In this document: in pieces, positions 15,225-24,038 of the stretch
How positions within the stretch are numbered: position 1 is the first letter of the stretch
Layout: every line of letters begins with the position of its first letter
NCBI GenBank assembly: GCA_040080145.1
Contig: JBEBJA010000014.1
Location: 17,784-81,783 of the forward strand
Length of the DNA stretch: 64,000 nucleotides
Direction: 5' to 3'
Source: JANXVY01 sp040080145
GTDB taxonomy: Bacteria > Pseudomonadota > Alphaproteobacteria > Rhizobiales > Hyphomicrobiaceae
Position numbers and translations under genes: made by a program
The notes under the pieces: generated by a model
What the model was told of the DNA's origin: nothing
Databases searched by the model: none
Seen by the model: the letters and a program-made list of their open reading frames with translations, nothing else

Positions 15225-16313
15225 TTATACAGTCAGGTGTGGCAAAGCAGACTTGGTGAACATGAATTTCGCTTGGGCTGAATCGGCGGCGGCCAGACCG
15301 TTCCAGCGGACCACGTTCGCCAACGCGGCAGCCGTTGCGCTTTCGCGCCAATTGGGGGCAGTCATTGAGCGGACAATCTGGGCTGCAGCGTCGGTTGGTT
15401 TGGCGGGGTCGATATAGGTTGCGCTCTCTCCTAAGACTTCGCGAAAGACCTCCTTGCTAGGTGCGATTACGGCTAGGCCCGCGTACTGGGCTTCGAGGAG
15501 CGGCAGGCCAAGGCCTTCGTCGTGGGAGGTGCAGAGGTAGAGGTCAGCGTCTTCCAGGAGCGCTTTGACCCGCTCGGCCGGGAGGTAGCCGTGGATGGTG
15601 ACTTGAGGGTGGTTCTTGAGGGCGTCTTTGGCCTCGCCCCAGCCTTCGCGACCGATGATGTGGAGTTCTGCGCCGGGGTAACCGCTGGCGGTCAAAGCGT
15701 CGAGAATGGGGAGTGCGGCGGCGTAGTTCTTGCGCGGTTCGACGGTGCCGAGTGTGGCAATCTTCAACGGTTTGGGGTGGTGCGGGCGAGAGGCCCGGCC
15801 AAAGGCGTCGAGCGAGAATACGTTGCGAACGCTTGGACGGTAGAGGCTGATAATTGCGTCTGCAGGGGCGAACGGGGCTAGTTCGCGGGCAGTTTTTTGC
15901 GAATTGACCTGGAAGTTCAGCAGGCGCTTGACCGCGAAGGCGAAGGGGGCGGCCATGTAGAGTTTGGCGCGCAGGCCGAGGTCGGCGCGGCGCGTAATCA
16001 AGAACAGGTCGTGGACGTACCAGATCACCCTGCGGCGGGCGAGCGTGAACAGAGGCGACGGCGGAAAGCCAGGGAATACGAACAGGGCGTGGGGGTGAAA
16101 GAGCGCAAGGAGGGGCAGCCAGATCTGCTGCATCACGATCAGCGAGAGCGTGCCTTTGGAGCGCACATGGGTGACCTGGGCGTCTTTGAACTCGACCTTC
16201 TCGAATTGTTCGATGGAGACCCGTTCGATGCCGGTGACGTGGCGGCCGAGGTGGGTCAGGTCGATGAAGACCCGTGCCGGTCTGGGGCTGAGGGGCTCGC
16301 TCATGGTGGTCAT
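15225..16313 (-). CDS. glycosyltransferase family 4 protein
   Basis: Cytoplasmic, membrane-associated GT-B fold transferase of 362 residues, predicted to add a sugar to a lipid-linked glycan. The C-terminal half has the GT4 donor-site features: LGTVEPRKNY (phosphate-binding loop), LHIIGREGWG, and the EGLGLPLLEA motif holding the E-x7-E pair that contacts the nucleotide sugar. The N-terminal half begins FIDLTHLGRHVTGIERV, typical of mannosyl/rhamnosyl-type enzymes; the donor sugar is not determined. Its start overlaps the stop of the upstream glycosyltransferase by four bases. Confidence 0.88.
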   Translation of the reverse strand: MTTMSEPLSPRPARVFIDLTHLGRHVTGIERVSIEQFEKVEFKDAQVTHVRSKGTLSLIVMQQIWLPLLALFHPHALFVFPGFPPSPLFTLARRRVIWYVHDLFLITRRADLGLRAKLYMAAPFAFAVKRLLNFQVNSQKTARELAPFAPADAIISLYRPSVRNVFSLDAFGRASRPHHPKPLKIATLGTVEPRKNYAAALPILDALTASGYPGAELHIIGREGWGEAKDALKNHPQVTIHGYLPAERVKALLEDADLYLCTSHDEGLGLPLLEAQYAGLAVIAPSKEVFREVLGESATYIDPAKPTDAAAQIVRSMTAPNWRESATAAALANVVRWNGLAAADSAQAKFMFTKSALPHLTV

Positions 16314-17524
16314 TGCGCTTCGCGCGGCAGGGCGTTGTCTGGTGTTTTGCGGCTTTGGCCCGCATTGATTGATTTCTGAGCCAGGGCAATGCGCTGCTCG
16401 GCGAGGACTTCGTCGATCAGCGCTTGATAGGCAGGGACACGGACGGCGAAGGAGAAGTCGTTGGCGCGGGCGCGGCGAACGGCTGGGTCGCCTGGATTAT
16501 CCAGTGTGTCGGCGATGGCGTGGGCGAGCTGCACGTGGTCGCCGACCGAGACGATGCGGCCGTGAGTGCCATGCTGAAGGATTTCCTGAGGGCCATCGCA
16601 GGCGGTGGCGACGACCGGCAGGCCATAGGCCATGGCTTCGACCACGACGTTTCCGAACGGCTCGGAATTCGATGAGGATACGAAGCATTTGGCGCGGGCG
16701 TAGTGGCTCCAGGGTTCTTTGCTGTAGCCTGGCAACTCAACGCGGCCCTTGAGGCCCAAGCGGGCGATTTCGGCTTCGAGTTTGGCTTGTTGTGGGCCCT
16801 TGCCCAGAATGACGAGCTTTGCGTTTGGGCGGTCAAGGCGAGCGAAGGCGCGCACGAGTGTGGTGAAGTCTTTTTCGGCGACGAGGCGGCCGACGGACAA
16901 GATGACGTCCTCGCGGCTCGCGAGTTCCTGAGCGGTTGGAACGGGTGCGTTGTCTGGGAAGAAGACCGGGTTATGGATGCAGACTGTGTTCTGTGCGATG
17001 GCACCCCAGCGATGCACCAACTGTTCGCGCAGCCCCGAAGAGACGGCCACTGTGCGGGCCGCCATTTCGCTCAGCTTTGGCAAGGCCAAATAGGTCGCGA
17101 AGCTCAGCAGGCCGGTTTGCCACTCCTTGAAGCCGTGATAGGTCAGGATGGGTTGGGCGGGTACATCGGCAAAGCGCAGGGCCACCATCATTTTCGCGTT
17201 CGATGCGCCGATTCCCGACAGCGAGACGGCCGGGCGTTCGGTCTGCAGGATTTCGATGAGGCGCTTGGTGGCTTTGTAATGGTTGCGGCCGAGGGTGAAG
17301 ACGGGGATGGCAGGATCGAGATTGTGGGCGTTATCCGTCGCCTCGAAGTCTTGGACAAAGATCACTGGATAGCCGCGTTGATGGAATGCCGTCGCAAGGC
17401 ATGCCCACAGACGCTCGCCGCCACCATCAACAAGGCCGTGGGTGTAAAACAGCAGTTTGGGGAGCGCAGGCTTGTTGGTGGCAGGCAGGCTGACGGCAGG
17501 TTTGGTTGTGGCAGTTTGCGTCAT
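16310..17524 (-). CDS. glycosyltransferase family 4 protein
   Basis: A 404-residue GT-B transferase. The N-terminus has the Gly-rich acceptor loop THGLVDGGGERL. The C-terminal domain has VGRLVAEKDFTTLVRA, then LVILGKGPQ and SSSNSEPFGNVVVEAMAYGLPVV, whose E-x7-E binds the donor. VATACDGPQEIL follows, as in related GT4 enzymes. It is the second gene after the WecG-type transferase and is translationally coupled to the next one (ATGA overlap), so the two GT4 enzymes probably act in sequence on the same repeat unit. Confidence 0.9.
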   Translation of the reverse strand: MTQTATTKPAVSLPATNKPALPKLLFYTHGLVDGGGERLWACLATAFHQRGYPVIFVQDFEATDNAHNLDPAIPVFTLGRNHYKATKRLIEILQTERPAVSLSGIGASNAKMMVALRFADVPAQPILTYHGFKEWQTGLLSFATYLALPKLSEMAARTVAVSSGLREQLVHRWGAIAQNTVCIHNPVFFPDNAPVPTAQELASREDVILSVGRLVAEKDFTTLVRAFARLDRPNAKLVILGKGPQQAKLEAEIARLGLKGRVELPGYSKEPWSHYARAKCFVSSSNSEPFGNVVVEAMAYGLPVVATACDGPQEILQHGTHGRIVSVGDHVQLAHAIADTLDNPGDPAVRRARANDFSFAVRVPAYQALIDEVLAEQRIALAQKSINAGQSRKTPDNALPREAQ

Positions 17525-17559
17525 CGTGGCGGGCTTCCGGAAACGTGAGGGCAGGTGGG

Positions 17560-18417
17560 TTAGATTTCGCGGCCACCAAAGTTGTGCCAGACGGGGGCAA
17601 TCACGGCGACATCAAGAAGGACGCGGGCGCAATCGGCGTAGCGCTTGCCTAAGCGGCGCGGATTGTTGCAAAGCCGCCATGCCCACTCTAGGCCGTAACG
17701 CTGTACGATTTGCGGGGCGCGGATTTGCGTTCCGGCGACAAAATCGACGGCGGCTCCCACGCAGACGAAACCGCACTTGCAGCCTTTGGCAACTGCGCGG
17801 GCGGAGAAGATTTCATTTTTCGGCGGGCTCAGGGCAACAAAGCAAATCCTTGCACCGGAGGCCTTAATGTCTTCAATTGCGGCGTCGGCCTCGGATCCAA
17901 AGGGATCGAAAGTCATGGAGGGCGACTTTAAACCGGCCATTCTAATTCTGCCTGCGGATGCCGCGGCGAGCGCATTGGCCGATTTGGTCAAGACCGGCAT
18001 CGACGAGCCGAAGAGGTAGACCGGCATGTTTTCGCGCGCGGCGGCGGTTGCCAAGGGGATGAACATGTCCGCGCCGGTCGTGCGCTTGATGTCGGCTCCC
18101 TGGAGGCGGGATAGCCAGGCAACCGGTTCGCCGTCGGCGGTAATGAAATCGGCACGAGCATAGGCATCGCGGAAGGCAGTGTTGGTGCGCAGCTTGACCA
18201 TGTGATCAAGGTTCATCGTGAACACCGTGAAGCCCGCGCCCTCACGTGCCTTGTCGATGATACGCGATATGGCGGAAGGTTGATCGGCGAGATGGATGGG
18301 CCAACCGTCTACGCGCGCCAGGACAGGCGCCGCATTTTGCCCTTCAGCAGGTTTGAAATTGTACGCCACGGTGTACTCACTGTTTGTATTGGTCGGATTT
18401 CGCGCAAGGAGGGGCAA
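17560..18417 (-). CDS. WecG/TagA/CpsF family glycosyltransferase
   Basis: GT26-family enzyme of 285 residues. Members transfer N-acetylmannosaminuronic acid, N-acetylmannosamine or glucose onto an undecaprenyl-diphosphate sugar at the inner membrane. Visible family blocks are FTMNLDHMVKLR, then ADFITADGEPVAWLS, and KTTGADMF-like KRTTGADMFI. FVALSPPKNEIF and VGAAVDFVAGTQIRAP follow, and near the end YGLEWAWRLCNNPRRLGKRY. The likely base is the Asp of ADGEP or GADMF. The first 20 residues are outside the family core, so the start may be at the Met-free GTG/TTG region downstream. Confidence 0.88.
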   Translation of the reverse strand: MPLLARNPTNTNSEYTVAYNFKPAEGQNAAPVLARVDGWPIHLADQPSAISRIIDKAREGAGFTVFTMNLDHMVKLRTNTAFRDAYARADFITADGEPVAWLSRLQGADIKRTTGADMFIPLATAAARENMPVYLFGSSMPVLTKSANALAAASAGRIRMAGLKSPSMTFDPFGSEADAAIEDIKASGARICFVALSPPKNEIFSARAVAKGCKCGFVCVGAAVDFVAGTQIRAPQIVQRYGLEWAWRLCNNPRRLGKRYADCARVLLDVAVIAPVWHNFGGREI

Positions 18418-18494
18418 GCTAGATCAACTGTCGTCTGTGATTTTAACAGATTATTTACCTATTTGCTGCTTTGGAGCAAAAGTGAGGCAATTTG

Positions 18495-20681
18495 TCAGAC
18501 TGGTGCCGAATGAGTTCCCGTCAGGACGACTCCGGCGATCTTTTCGCGGGCGCGGTCGAGTTGCTGGGAGACAGCAGTCAGGGTGGCCGCTTGGGTTTCC
18601 CCGGCCTGTGCGATGAGGATCACCTCATTTGCAACGGGCAGGATGATGTGGGCGGATTCGTCTTCGAGCACGCCGCCGCCGTCGATGATGACGAGTTCGT
18701 ACATCTGGGACAATTGTTCCAAGCCGGTCTGGAGGCGCTTGCGCTGGGCGGTTTTCAAGCTGCGCAGGTCGGCCATGCCGATCGGAAGGAACGCGAGGCC
18801 GGTGCGGGTATCGTGGGTGATGATCGAGGCAAGATCGTCTTCGTTGTCCAGTGCGATGGGGCCTTGAACGGGGAGCTTGTCGATCAGGGCATCCGACAGC
18901 ATTGTGTTTGCGGAAGCCGCATCTATCAAGAGCACACGGTCGCCAAGGCAGGCGGCTGCATAGGCTATCGAGAAGGCGGTTGTGGTACTACCGGAGTTGG
19001 CGAAGGGGCCGGCAAACATCACAACATGCGACGCCTGGGGCGAGGCATTCATGCGGATGCGGTTCAGTACGCTCATGATGGCGCGGCGGAAATCGAATTC
19101 GGCGGGGCCCTGGGTGTTGGTCAAGGCGCGGGCGAGGTTGCCGAAGCGCGAGGCTTCAATGACGGTTGGTGCGCCGCGGGGACGGGCGGGAGGCGCATTG
19201 CGCTGCCTGGCGGGCAAGGCCGGGATGGTGGCGAGGGTGCGAAGGCCGGTCAGGTTTTCGACTTGCGCTGACGATTTAAGGCTGCGGTCGAAGTGGTCTT
19301 TTACTAAGGCGCGAGCAACGCCGGCCGACAATCCGCCCAACAGGCCAAGAGCCAGGATGAGGGCCGGGAGGGGCTTGCTGGCGCGCGATGGGACGGACGG
19401 TGGCGAGATCATGCGCGCATCGGGCGTGCTGAGCTTTTGCTGCTCGTCGGTTTCTTTCGAGCGGGCAAGGAAGACGCGCATCAATTCGCGGCTGGCGGTG
19501 ACTTCCTGGTCGAGTTCGCGCTGTTTGATCTGCGCTGTGTTGGTGCGGCCGACTTCCGTTTTGGTGGTTTCGAGGGCCTTGGCCAGTTCCCGTTCACGGC
19601 TGGCCGCGACCTGATAATCAGCCTTCGCGGCACCCGCGAGGCGCTTCAGTTCGGCGGAGATCTGCGACTTGATCTCGGTCATCTGCGAGTGGATGTCGAT
19701 CAAGACCGGGTGGCGGGGCAAGAGCTGCGAGGCGAGAGACGCTTCGCGGCGGGCGACTTGGGCCAGCTGTTCGCGCAGGCGCTGAAGCAGCCCGGTTCTG
19801 GCTGGGTCGGTGATGGCTTCGGTGTCGCCTGAGCGGGCGGCAATGGCCACTTCATCCAGACGGGCTTTGGCTTCGGCGGCCTGGGTGCGGGCGTTGATCA
19901 ATTCGGTATTCAGCCGGGTCAGCTGTTGTTCGCCGACGGTGCCGCCTTCTGACGTCAAAATCCTGTTGGCCTTGCGGAATTCGTCGACGCGGGTCTCCGC
20001 GCGGCGGACCTGTTCGCGCAATTCGTCAAGCCGGCTGTCGATCATCGCGTTGGTGCGCTGGGCCTCGCCGGTCTTGGCGCCGGTCTGATCGGCGAGGTAG
20101 GCGTCGACGATCGCCTGGGTCAGGCGGGCCGCCTTTACCGGCGAATTGGATGTTGCCTCGATCTCCACGACGTAGGTTTTGCTCGCGCGCTTTACCGTGA
20201 CATGCTGGGCTAAGTTGGCTAGCGCCTGGGTGGCTGGATCAACGGGAATGGGCTTCACGCCGAGTGCCGCTTTGATCTTTGCGCCGATGCCGGTGCCAAG
20301 AGGCGGGGCGAACTCCACGTCGCCAGCGAGCTTCATCTGGTCGACGACGCGGCTCAGGACTGCATCGGAGCGGATGATGGCAACCTGGCTTTCGAGGAGT
20401 GCCAGATCGGGACCGTTGTTGTTTTGCGACGTATCCTCGGTGACGATTTTCTTGAGGCGGGGGTCGATGATGAGGGTGGCGCTGGACGTATAGACCGGCG
20501 GCGTGACGGCCAAGTACAGGACACTCATGGTCAGCGACGCCAGGGTAATCGCGGCAATGCTGGGTAAACGCTGTGCCAGAATGGTCCACAGTCCGCTGAT
20601 GTTGGTCTTTCCGCTGATGTTGGTCTTGGCGGGTTTTGAGCTCCCGGATTGGTGGCGCAAGGATGATGTAACGCTGTTCAT
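18495..20681 (-). CDS. Wzc/ExoP-like polysaccharide co-polymerase with degenerate ATPase site
   Basis: Inner-membrane chain-length regulator for exopolysaccharide export, 728 residues from the ATG at 20681. Order: N-terminal cytoplasmic tail, membrane segment about 38-58, a Wzz domain with long coiled coils (about 205-420), membrane segment about 436-458, then a BY-kinase-like domain. The P-loop reads AGPFANSGSTTT (557-568), with Ser where GK[ST] has Lys. The A'-motif is LLIDAAS, and Walker B is VIIDGGG. No C-terminal Tyr cluster is present. Kinase activity is therefore doubtful. The frame is open to 20825, with possible starts there and at 20753. Residues 19-30 are a duplicated KTNISG. Confidence 0.85.
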   Translation of the reverse strand: MNSVTSSLRHQSGSSKPAKTNISGKTNISGLWTILAQRLPSIAAITLASLTMSVLYLAVTPPVYTSSATLIIDPRLKKIVTEDTSQNNNGPDLALLESQVAIIRSDAVLSRVVDQMKLAGDVEFAPPLGTGIGAKIKAALGVKPIPVDPATQALANLAQHVTVKRASKTYVVEIEATSNSPVKAARLTQAIVDAYLADQTGAKTGEAQRTNAMIDSRLDELREQVRRAETRVDEFRKANRILTSEGGTVGEQQLTRLNTELINARTQAAEAKARLDEVAIAARSGDTEAITDPARTGLLQRLREQLAQVARREASLASQLLPRHPVLIDIHSQMTEIKSQISAELKRLAGAAKADYQVAASRERELAKALETTKTEVGRTNTAQIKQRELDQEVTASRELMRVFLARSKETDEQQKLSTPDARMISPPSVPSRASKPLPALILALGLLGGLSAGVARALVKDHFDRSLKSSAQVENLTGLRTLATIPALPARQRNAPPARPRGAPTVIEASRFGNLARALTNTQGPAEFDFRRAIMSVLNRIRMNASPQASHVVMFAGPFANSGSTTTAFSIAYAAACLGDRVLLIDAASANTMLSDALIDKLPVQGPIALDNEDDLASIITHDTRTGLAFLPIGMADLRSLKTAQRKRLQTGLEQLSQMYELVIIDGGGVLEDESAHIILPVANEVILIAQAGETQAATLTAVSQQLDRAREKIAGVVLTGTHSAPV

Positions 20682-21167
20682 GACGCCTACTTGCGGTCTT
20701 TCTTGAACGGAAACATGACGATGCGTTGGAAGACGAAAGCTATTCTGTATCATTTTGCCCCGCCTTGGCGATACTATTTTAAGGATCTGTCCGTGTGAGG
20801 CTTCAATCGCGCTTAATACCGACATTCACTTGATCCTGGAGCAGCAGGGTCTTCTGATCTGTCCACGATCAGTCCCTATCCATGCGTTCATGAGCATGGT
20901 GTGCAAGCGGCGTGCCGCGCCGTGGTAGCGCCGCCGCATGGGTGTTATTCTGTTGCGATGCAGCAATGTCAGTTGTTTGTGTGTGCCCGGCACGTTATCT
21001 GCATACGTTAATCTTTGAAAATGTCGGCCTTGCAGTCAATGGGCGGCTTTTAAGAGGTGCGCGGTAGGTATAGTAAGTCGTCTTACGATCCGACCGCAGT
21101 GCGCTTGGACGCCACTTTTTGGACGCCACTTTTTCTCTGGGATCTGCCGGTGTCTTGACCGAACGGA
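20682..21167. other. divergent promoter region of the exopolysaccharide genes
   Basis: About 340-490 bases between the Wzc-like gene and the sugar phosphotransferase gene, depending on the Wzc start. The only structure I see is an exact tandem repeat of a 14-base unit at 21107-21134. No gene is supported. Confidence 0.4.
21107..21134. repeat. tandem 14-bp direct repeat
   Basis: GGACGCCACTTTTT occurs twice back to back, ending 33 bases before the start of the sugar phosphotransferase gene. It may mark replication slippage or a doubled regulator site. Confidence 0.6.
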
Positions 21168-22664
21168 GTGACAGACGCTTGGTTTCGCGCTCTGGGCATT
21201 GGCCGATATGTAGAACGTACGCAAATGGGTGAGCCGGTGAGTTATCAGTCCAATGCCTGGCGGGATCGCGCAGATGTGAGCAAGTGGGTGTTCGGGCGGA
21301 CCGAATTCTCGCTGGCGGTCATGCTTATCGAGGCCATGCTGATTGTGGGCGTCGCGTTCGCGACCGGTGTTGCCTATCACCTGTGGGTCTATGGCGACCA
21401 TGGCGACATGGCCAACTATGCGGCGGTCGGTGTCTCGACGTCGTTGCTGTTCACCGTGCCAATCCTGTTTCGGGACGCTTACAAGTTTCAAGATTTTCAG
21501 GAAGGCAAGCGCTCGGCCGGCCGAATGTTCGTGCAATGGAACTATGCGTTCCTGTGCCTCGCTTTTATCGGACTTCTGACCAAGACGACGGGGCTGTTTT
21601 CACGCGGATGGCTGGTTGTGTTTTATGTCACCGGCCTGATCGCTGTGGTGGCTCTGGACGAAGCTGTTGCGCGCGTGCTGGCTGGGGCCATGGCGCGCGG
21701 ACGAATTGCCAGCCGGCGGATCATGCTGGTTGGTGCGGACGACGAAATCAAGCGCATGACCCAGGCGTTTGAAACGCCACAGGCGGGCTGCCGCGTGGTG
21801 GCGACGGCGACGCTGCCGAGTTCGGTTCTCAAGGCTCGGGCGGGATTGGCGGATGCAATCGACAAGGCGCGGGCGCTGGGTGTCGACGATGTCATCATTC
21901 TGACCGACTGGTCGCGCGGCGATCTGATTGCGACGGTGGTCGACGCTTTTACCGTGCTGCCGGTGTCAATCCATCTTGGGGCGTCGGGTGTAATCGGCCG
22001 GTTCTCGGATGCGCGGGTGGCTCATTTCGGGACCGCGAGTGCGCTGTCGCTTACGGCTCCACCGTTGACGGCGATGCAGGCGGCGACAAAGCGCGGATTT
22101 GATGTCGTGGTGGCCAGTATCGCTATTCTTCTGCTCAGCCCGCTGTTCGTGGCCGTGGCGGTGGCGATCAAGCGCGATAGTCCTGGACCGGTGTTCTTCC
22201 GTCAGCGCCGTCGCGGGTACAACCTGAAGGAGTTCCGGATCTGGAAGTTCCGCACAATGTCGACGCTTGATGATGGCGATGTCATCACGCAGGCGACACA
22301 GGGCGATGTGCGGGTGACGCGGATCGGCGAACTGCTGCGGCGCACCAATGTCGACGAATTGCCGCAACTTTTCAATGTGGTGGCCGGCGACATGTCGCTG
22401 GTCGGGCCGCGTCCGCATGCCGTTGCGCACGACCGGATTTTCGAGACGCGCATTGCCAAATACAGCCGCCGTCTCAACGTGCGTCCGGGCATTACCGGCT
22501 GGGCACAGGTGAACGGGTTGCGCGGGCCGACCGAAACCGAGGCTGCGATGCGCGAGCGGGTCGAATTCGATCTATATTACATCGACAACTGGTCGATTGC
22601 GCTCGATCTGTATGTCATGGTTGCGACGGTGTTTTCGCGGAAGGCGTTTAAAAACGCGATCTGA
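21168..22664 (+). CDS. undecaprenyl-phosphate sugar phosphotransferase (WcaJ type)
   Basis: Polyisoprenyl-phosphate hexose-1-phosphate transferase of 498 residues that starts exopolysaccharide repeat-unit synthesis by loading a sugar phosphate, usually glucose, onto undecaprenyl phosphate. An N-terminal block of about four membrane segments is followed by a CoA-binding-like domain with RRIMLVGADDEI. A re-entrant helix follows (KRGFDVVVASIAILLLSPLF), then the catalytic bacterial sugar transferase domain: FFRQRRRGYN, WKFRTM, RRTNVDELPQLFNV, SLVGPRPHAVAHD, PGITGWAQVNGLRG. The start is uncertain: a GTG at 21168 or an ATG at 21225. It is divergent from the Wzc-like operon. Confidence 0.92.
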   Translation: MTDAWFRALGIGRYVERTQMGEPVSYQSNAWRDRADVSKWVFGRTEFSLAVMLIEAMLIVGVAFATGVAYHLWVYGDHGDMANYAAVGVSTSLLFTVPILFRDAYKFQDFQEGKRSAGRMFVQWNYAFLCLAFIGLLTKTTGLFSRGWLVVFYVTGLIAVVALDEAVARVLAGAMARGRIASRRIMLVGADDEIKRMTQAFETPQAGCRVVATATLPSSVLKARAGLADAIDKARALGVDDVIILTDWSRGDLIATVVDAFTVLPVSIHLGASGVIGRFSDARVAHFGTASALSLTAPPLTAMQAATKRGFDVVVASIAILLLSPLFVAVAVAIKRDSPGPVFFRQRRRGYNLKEFRIWKFRTMSTLDDGDVITQATQGDVRVTRIGELLRRTNVDELPQLFNVVAGDMSLVGPRPHAVAHDRIFETRIAKYSRRLNVRPGITGWAQVNGLRGPTETEAAMRERVEFDLYYIDNWSIALDLYVMVATVFSRKAFKNAI

Positions 22665-22747
22665 TCGGAGTGGCTGCGGCGCTCTTTTGAGCCCCGTGAT
22701 TAAGCGCTTTGAAGGAGTTTCGTCGCCTTCTTCATCGAAAAACTACT

Positions 22748-22781
22748 TTATCAGCAAGGGTTTGTTACCCTTTTTTGATAA
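22748..22781 (+). terminator. terminator after the sugar phosphotransferase gene
   Basis: AAGGGT-TTGTT-ACCCTT with a following TTTT is nested in TTATCA/TGATAA outer arms, 84 bases after the stop codon. Confidence 0.6.
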
Positions 22782-22817
22782 GACTACACGCCAGTTTACC
22801 GAGTGTAGGAGTTGAGT

Positions 22818-23213
22818 ATGCGAATTCAAGGACTATTGGCCCTGGCGGCCGCTGCCGTGGCGCTCGTTGTGGCAACACCTGATGCCGCTCAGGCTTTCGA
22901 TCATCACCGTGCAAATCCGCCCTCAGGCTGGGTTGGTGTCCGGCATGTCCGGCACTGGGTCTACTATCCGCGCTATCAGCACACCTATCTGGCGAATGGA
23001 ACGACGGATCCGTACGCCTATCGCTATGAGCCGAATGGCTATTATCCGTACTATAATTCGGGGTATTGGAAGCCGCGCCACTGCGTGCCGCTGAAGCGCG
23101 CCCACTTTGCTCATCCCAAGTACCATCAAGCCTGGGGTGCCACGAAGAAGAAGTACAACCATGTGCAGTGGCACAACAAACACCACGGCGGTCATCGCCA
23201 TCATCAGTGGTGA
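22818..23213 (+). CDS. small secreted His/Tyr-rich protein
   Basis: A 131-residue protein of unknown function. Its signal peptide (MRIQGLLALAAAAVALVVA, cleavage near DAAQA-F) is followed by a mature part unusually rich in His, Tyr, Trp and Lys. It has an aromatic stretch (YYPRYQHTYLANG) and a YEPNGYYPYYNSGYW segment. It ends in a His-rich tail (HNKHHGGHRHHQW) that could bind metal. AGGAG at 22807-22811, six bases upstream, fixes the start. Small Tyr/His-rich secreted proteins of this kind are common next to surface loci in Rhizobiales; no function is known. Confidence 0.65.
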   Translation: MRIQGLLALAAAAVALVVATPDAAQAFDHHRANPPSGWVGVRHVRHWVYYPRYQHTYLANGTTDPYAYRYEPNGYYPYYNSGYWKPRHCVPLKRAHFAHPKYHQAWGATKKKYNHVQWHNKHHGGHRHHQW

Positions 23214-23358
23214 CCTTCCATAATTTGCCTATTTGGAGGCGTGTTCAGGTCATATTCATGTGATCTGACCACAATGCCTCGTTAAGGCGCGCAGTTTGGC
23301 TGTGCGTCATTGAGCCATTCTCGTTAACGCCGCGCTGACGGCTTGCTGGAGAAACCGC

Positions 23359-23667
23359 ATGTTCAAGAAGTTCACGTCGATGTTTATGGCCGTCGTTGCC
23401 ATGATCGGTCTTTCGCTGAGTGCCGTGCAGCCTGCTGAAGCGCGTGGTGGTCGTGGTGTTGGCGTTGGTATTGCTGCCGGGATCATCGGCCTTGGTATTT
23501 TGGGCGCTGCTGCCAGTGCGCGTGATCGCGATCATCATCGCTCAAGCTGCTATAAGGGCCGCGAAGAGTGCAGCTGGAGCGATCGCCGCTGCTTTGAAAA
23601 CCGCTATGGCGACACCGTTTGCCGCGGCGGTGTTTATCGCTGCTACCGCCCCACGATCTGCGATTAA
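23359..23667 (+). CDS. small secreted Cys-rich protein
   Basis: A 102-residue exported protein of unknown function. A signal peptide (MFKKFTSMFMAVVAMIGLSL) ends near AEA-RGG. It is followed by a Gly/Ile-rich hydrophobic stretch (about 33-53) that could insert in a membrane. The C-terminal domain has six Cys (SSCYKGREECSWSDRRCFEN, VCRGG, YRCYRPTICD), suggesting three disulfides in the periplasm or outside. It is the second small exported protein in a row, probably separately transcribed, and a strong terminator follows. Confidence 0.65.
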   Translation: MFKKFTSMFMAVVAMIGLSLSAVQPAEARGGRGVGVGIAAGIIGLGILGAAASARDRDHHRSSCYKGREECSWSDRRCFENRYGDTVCRGGVYRCYRPTICD

Positions 23668-23688
23668 CGGGCAGTTCCGTGGACTTGG

Positions 23689-23718
23689 AAAGCCACCCGG
23701 TCAACCGGGTGGCTTTTT
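23689..23718 (+). terminator. terminator after the Cys-rich secreted protein gene
   Basis: AAAGCCACCCGGT-CA-ACCGGGTGGCTTT is a near-perfect hairpin running into TTTTT, 22 bases after the stop codon. Confidence 0.85.
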
Positions 23719-23750
23719 GCGTTTTGGGCCGTCCGGCTGGCGGGGATCGG

Positions 23751-24038
23751 CTATCGAGGCCGTACGGGCATTGGAGGTGGCGGGTAACGGCCAGCTTTTA
23801 CGTTCCAATAGGACCAGGAACGCGGGTCGATGATGCCGGGCGGAGCATTGTCCAGGGCTTCGCGCAGGCCGGCGAGGCCGGCGTGTGCCAGCAGCAAGGC
23901 CATGTCTTCATCGGTCGAGTGCTTCAAGGCATAGGCGAGCAGTCTGCGAGGGTCTTGCAATGCTTGTTCGGGCTGATCGAACCAGATGATCCGGCGAGCC
24001 GCGTTGATAAACTCTGGCGTTTGGGGGAACGGTTTCAT
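23751..24038 (-). CDS. 95-residue protein coupled to an AbiEii-type gene
   Basis: I do not recognise a named family. The protein is acidic in the middle (HSTDEDMALLLAHAG) and ends with DPRSWSYWN followed by a Pro/Arg tail (RYPPPPMPVRPR). FDQPEQALQDPRRLLAYALKH looks helical. It has no signal or membrane segment. Its ATG overlaps the stop of the AbiEii-type gene by four bases (ATGA), so the two are almost certainly co-translated. A role as a partner, possibly an antitoxin, is inferred from coupling alone. In known AbiE systems the antitoxin gene comes first and is larger. Confidence 0.65.
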   Translation of the reverse strand: MKPFPQTPEFINAARRIIWFDQPEQALQDPRRLLAYALKHSTDEDMALLLAHAGLAGLREALDNAPPGIIDPRSWSYWNVKAGRYPPPPMPVRPR

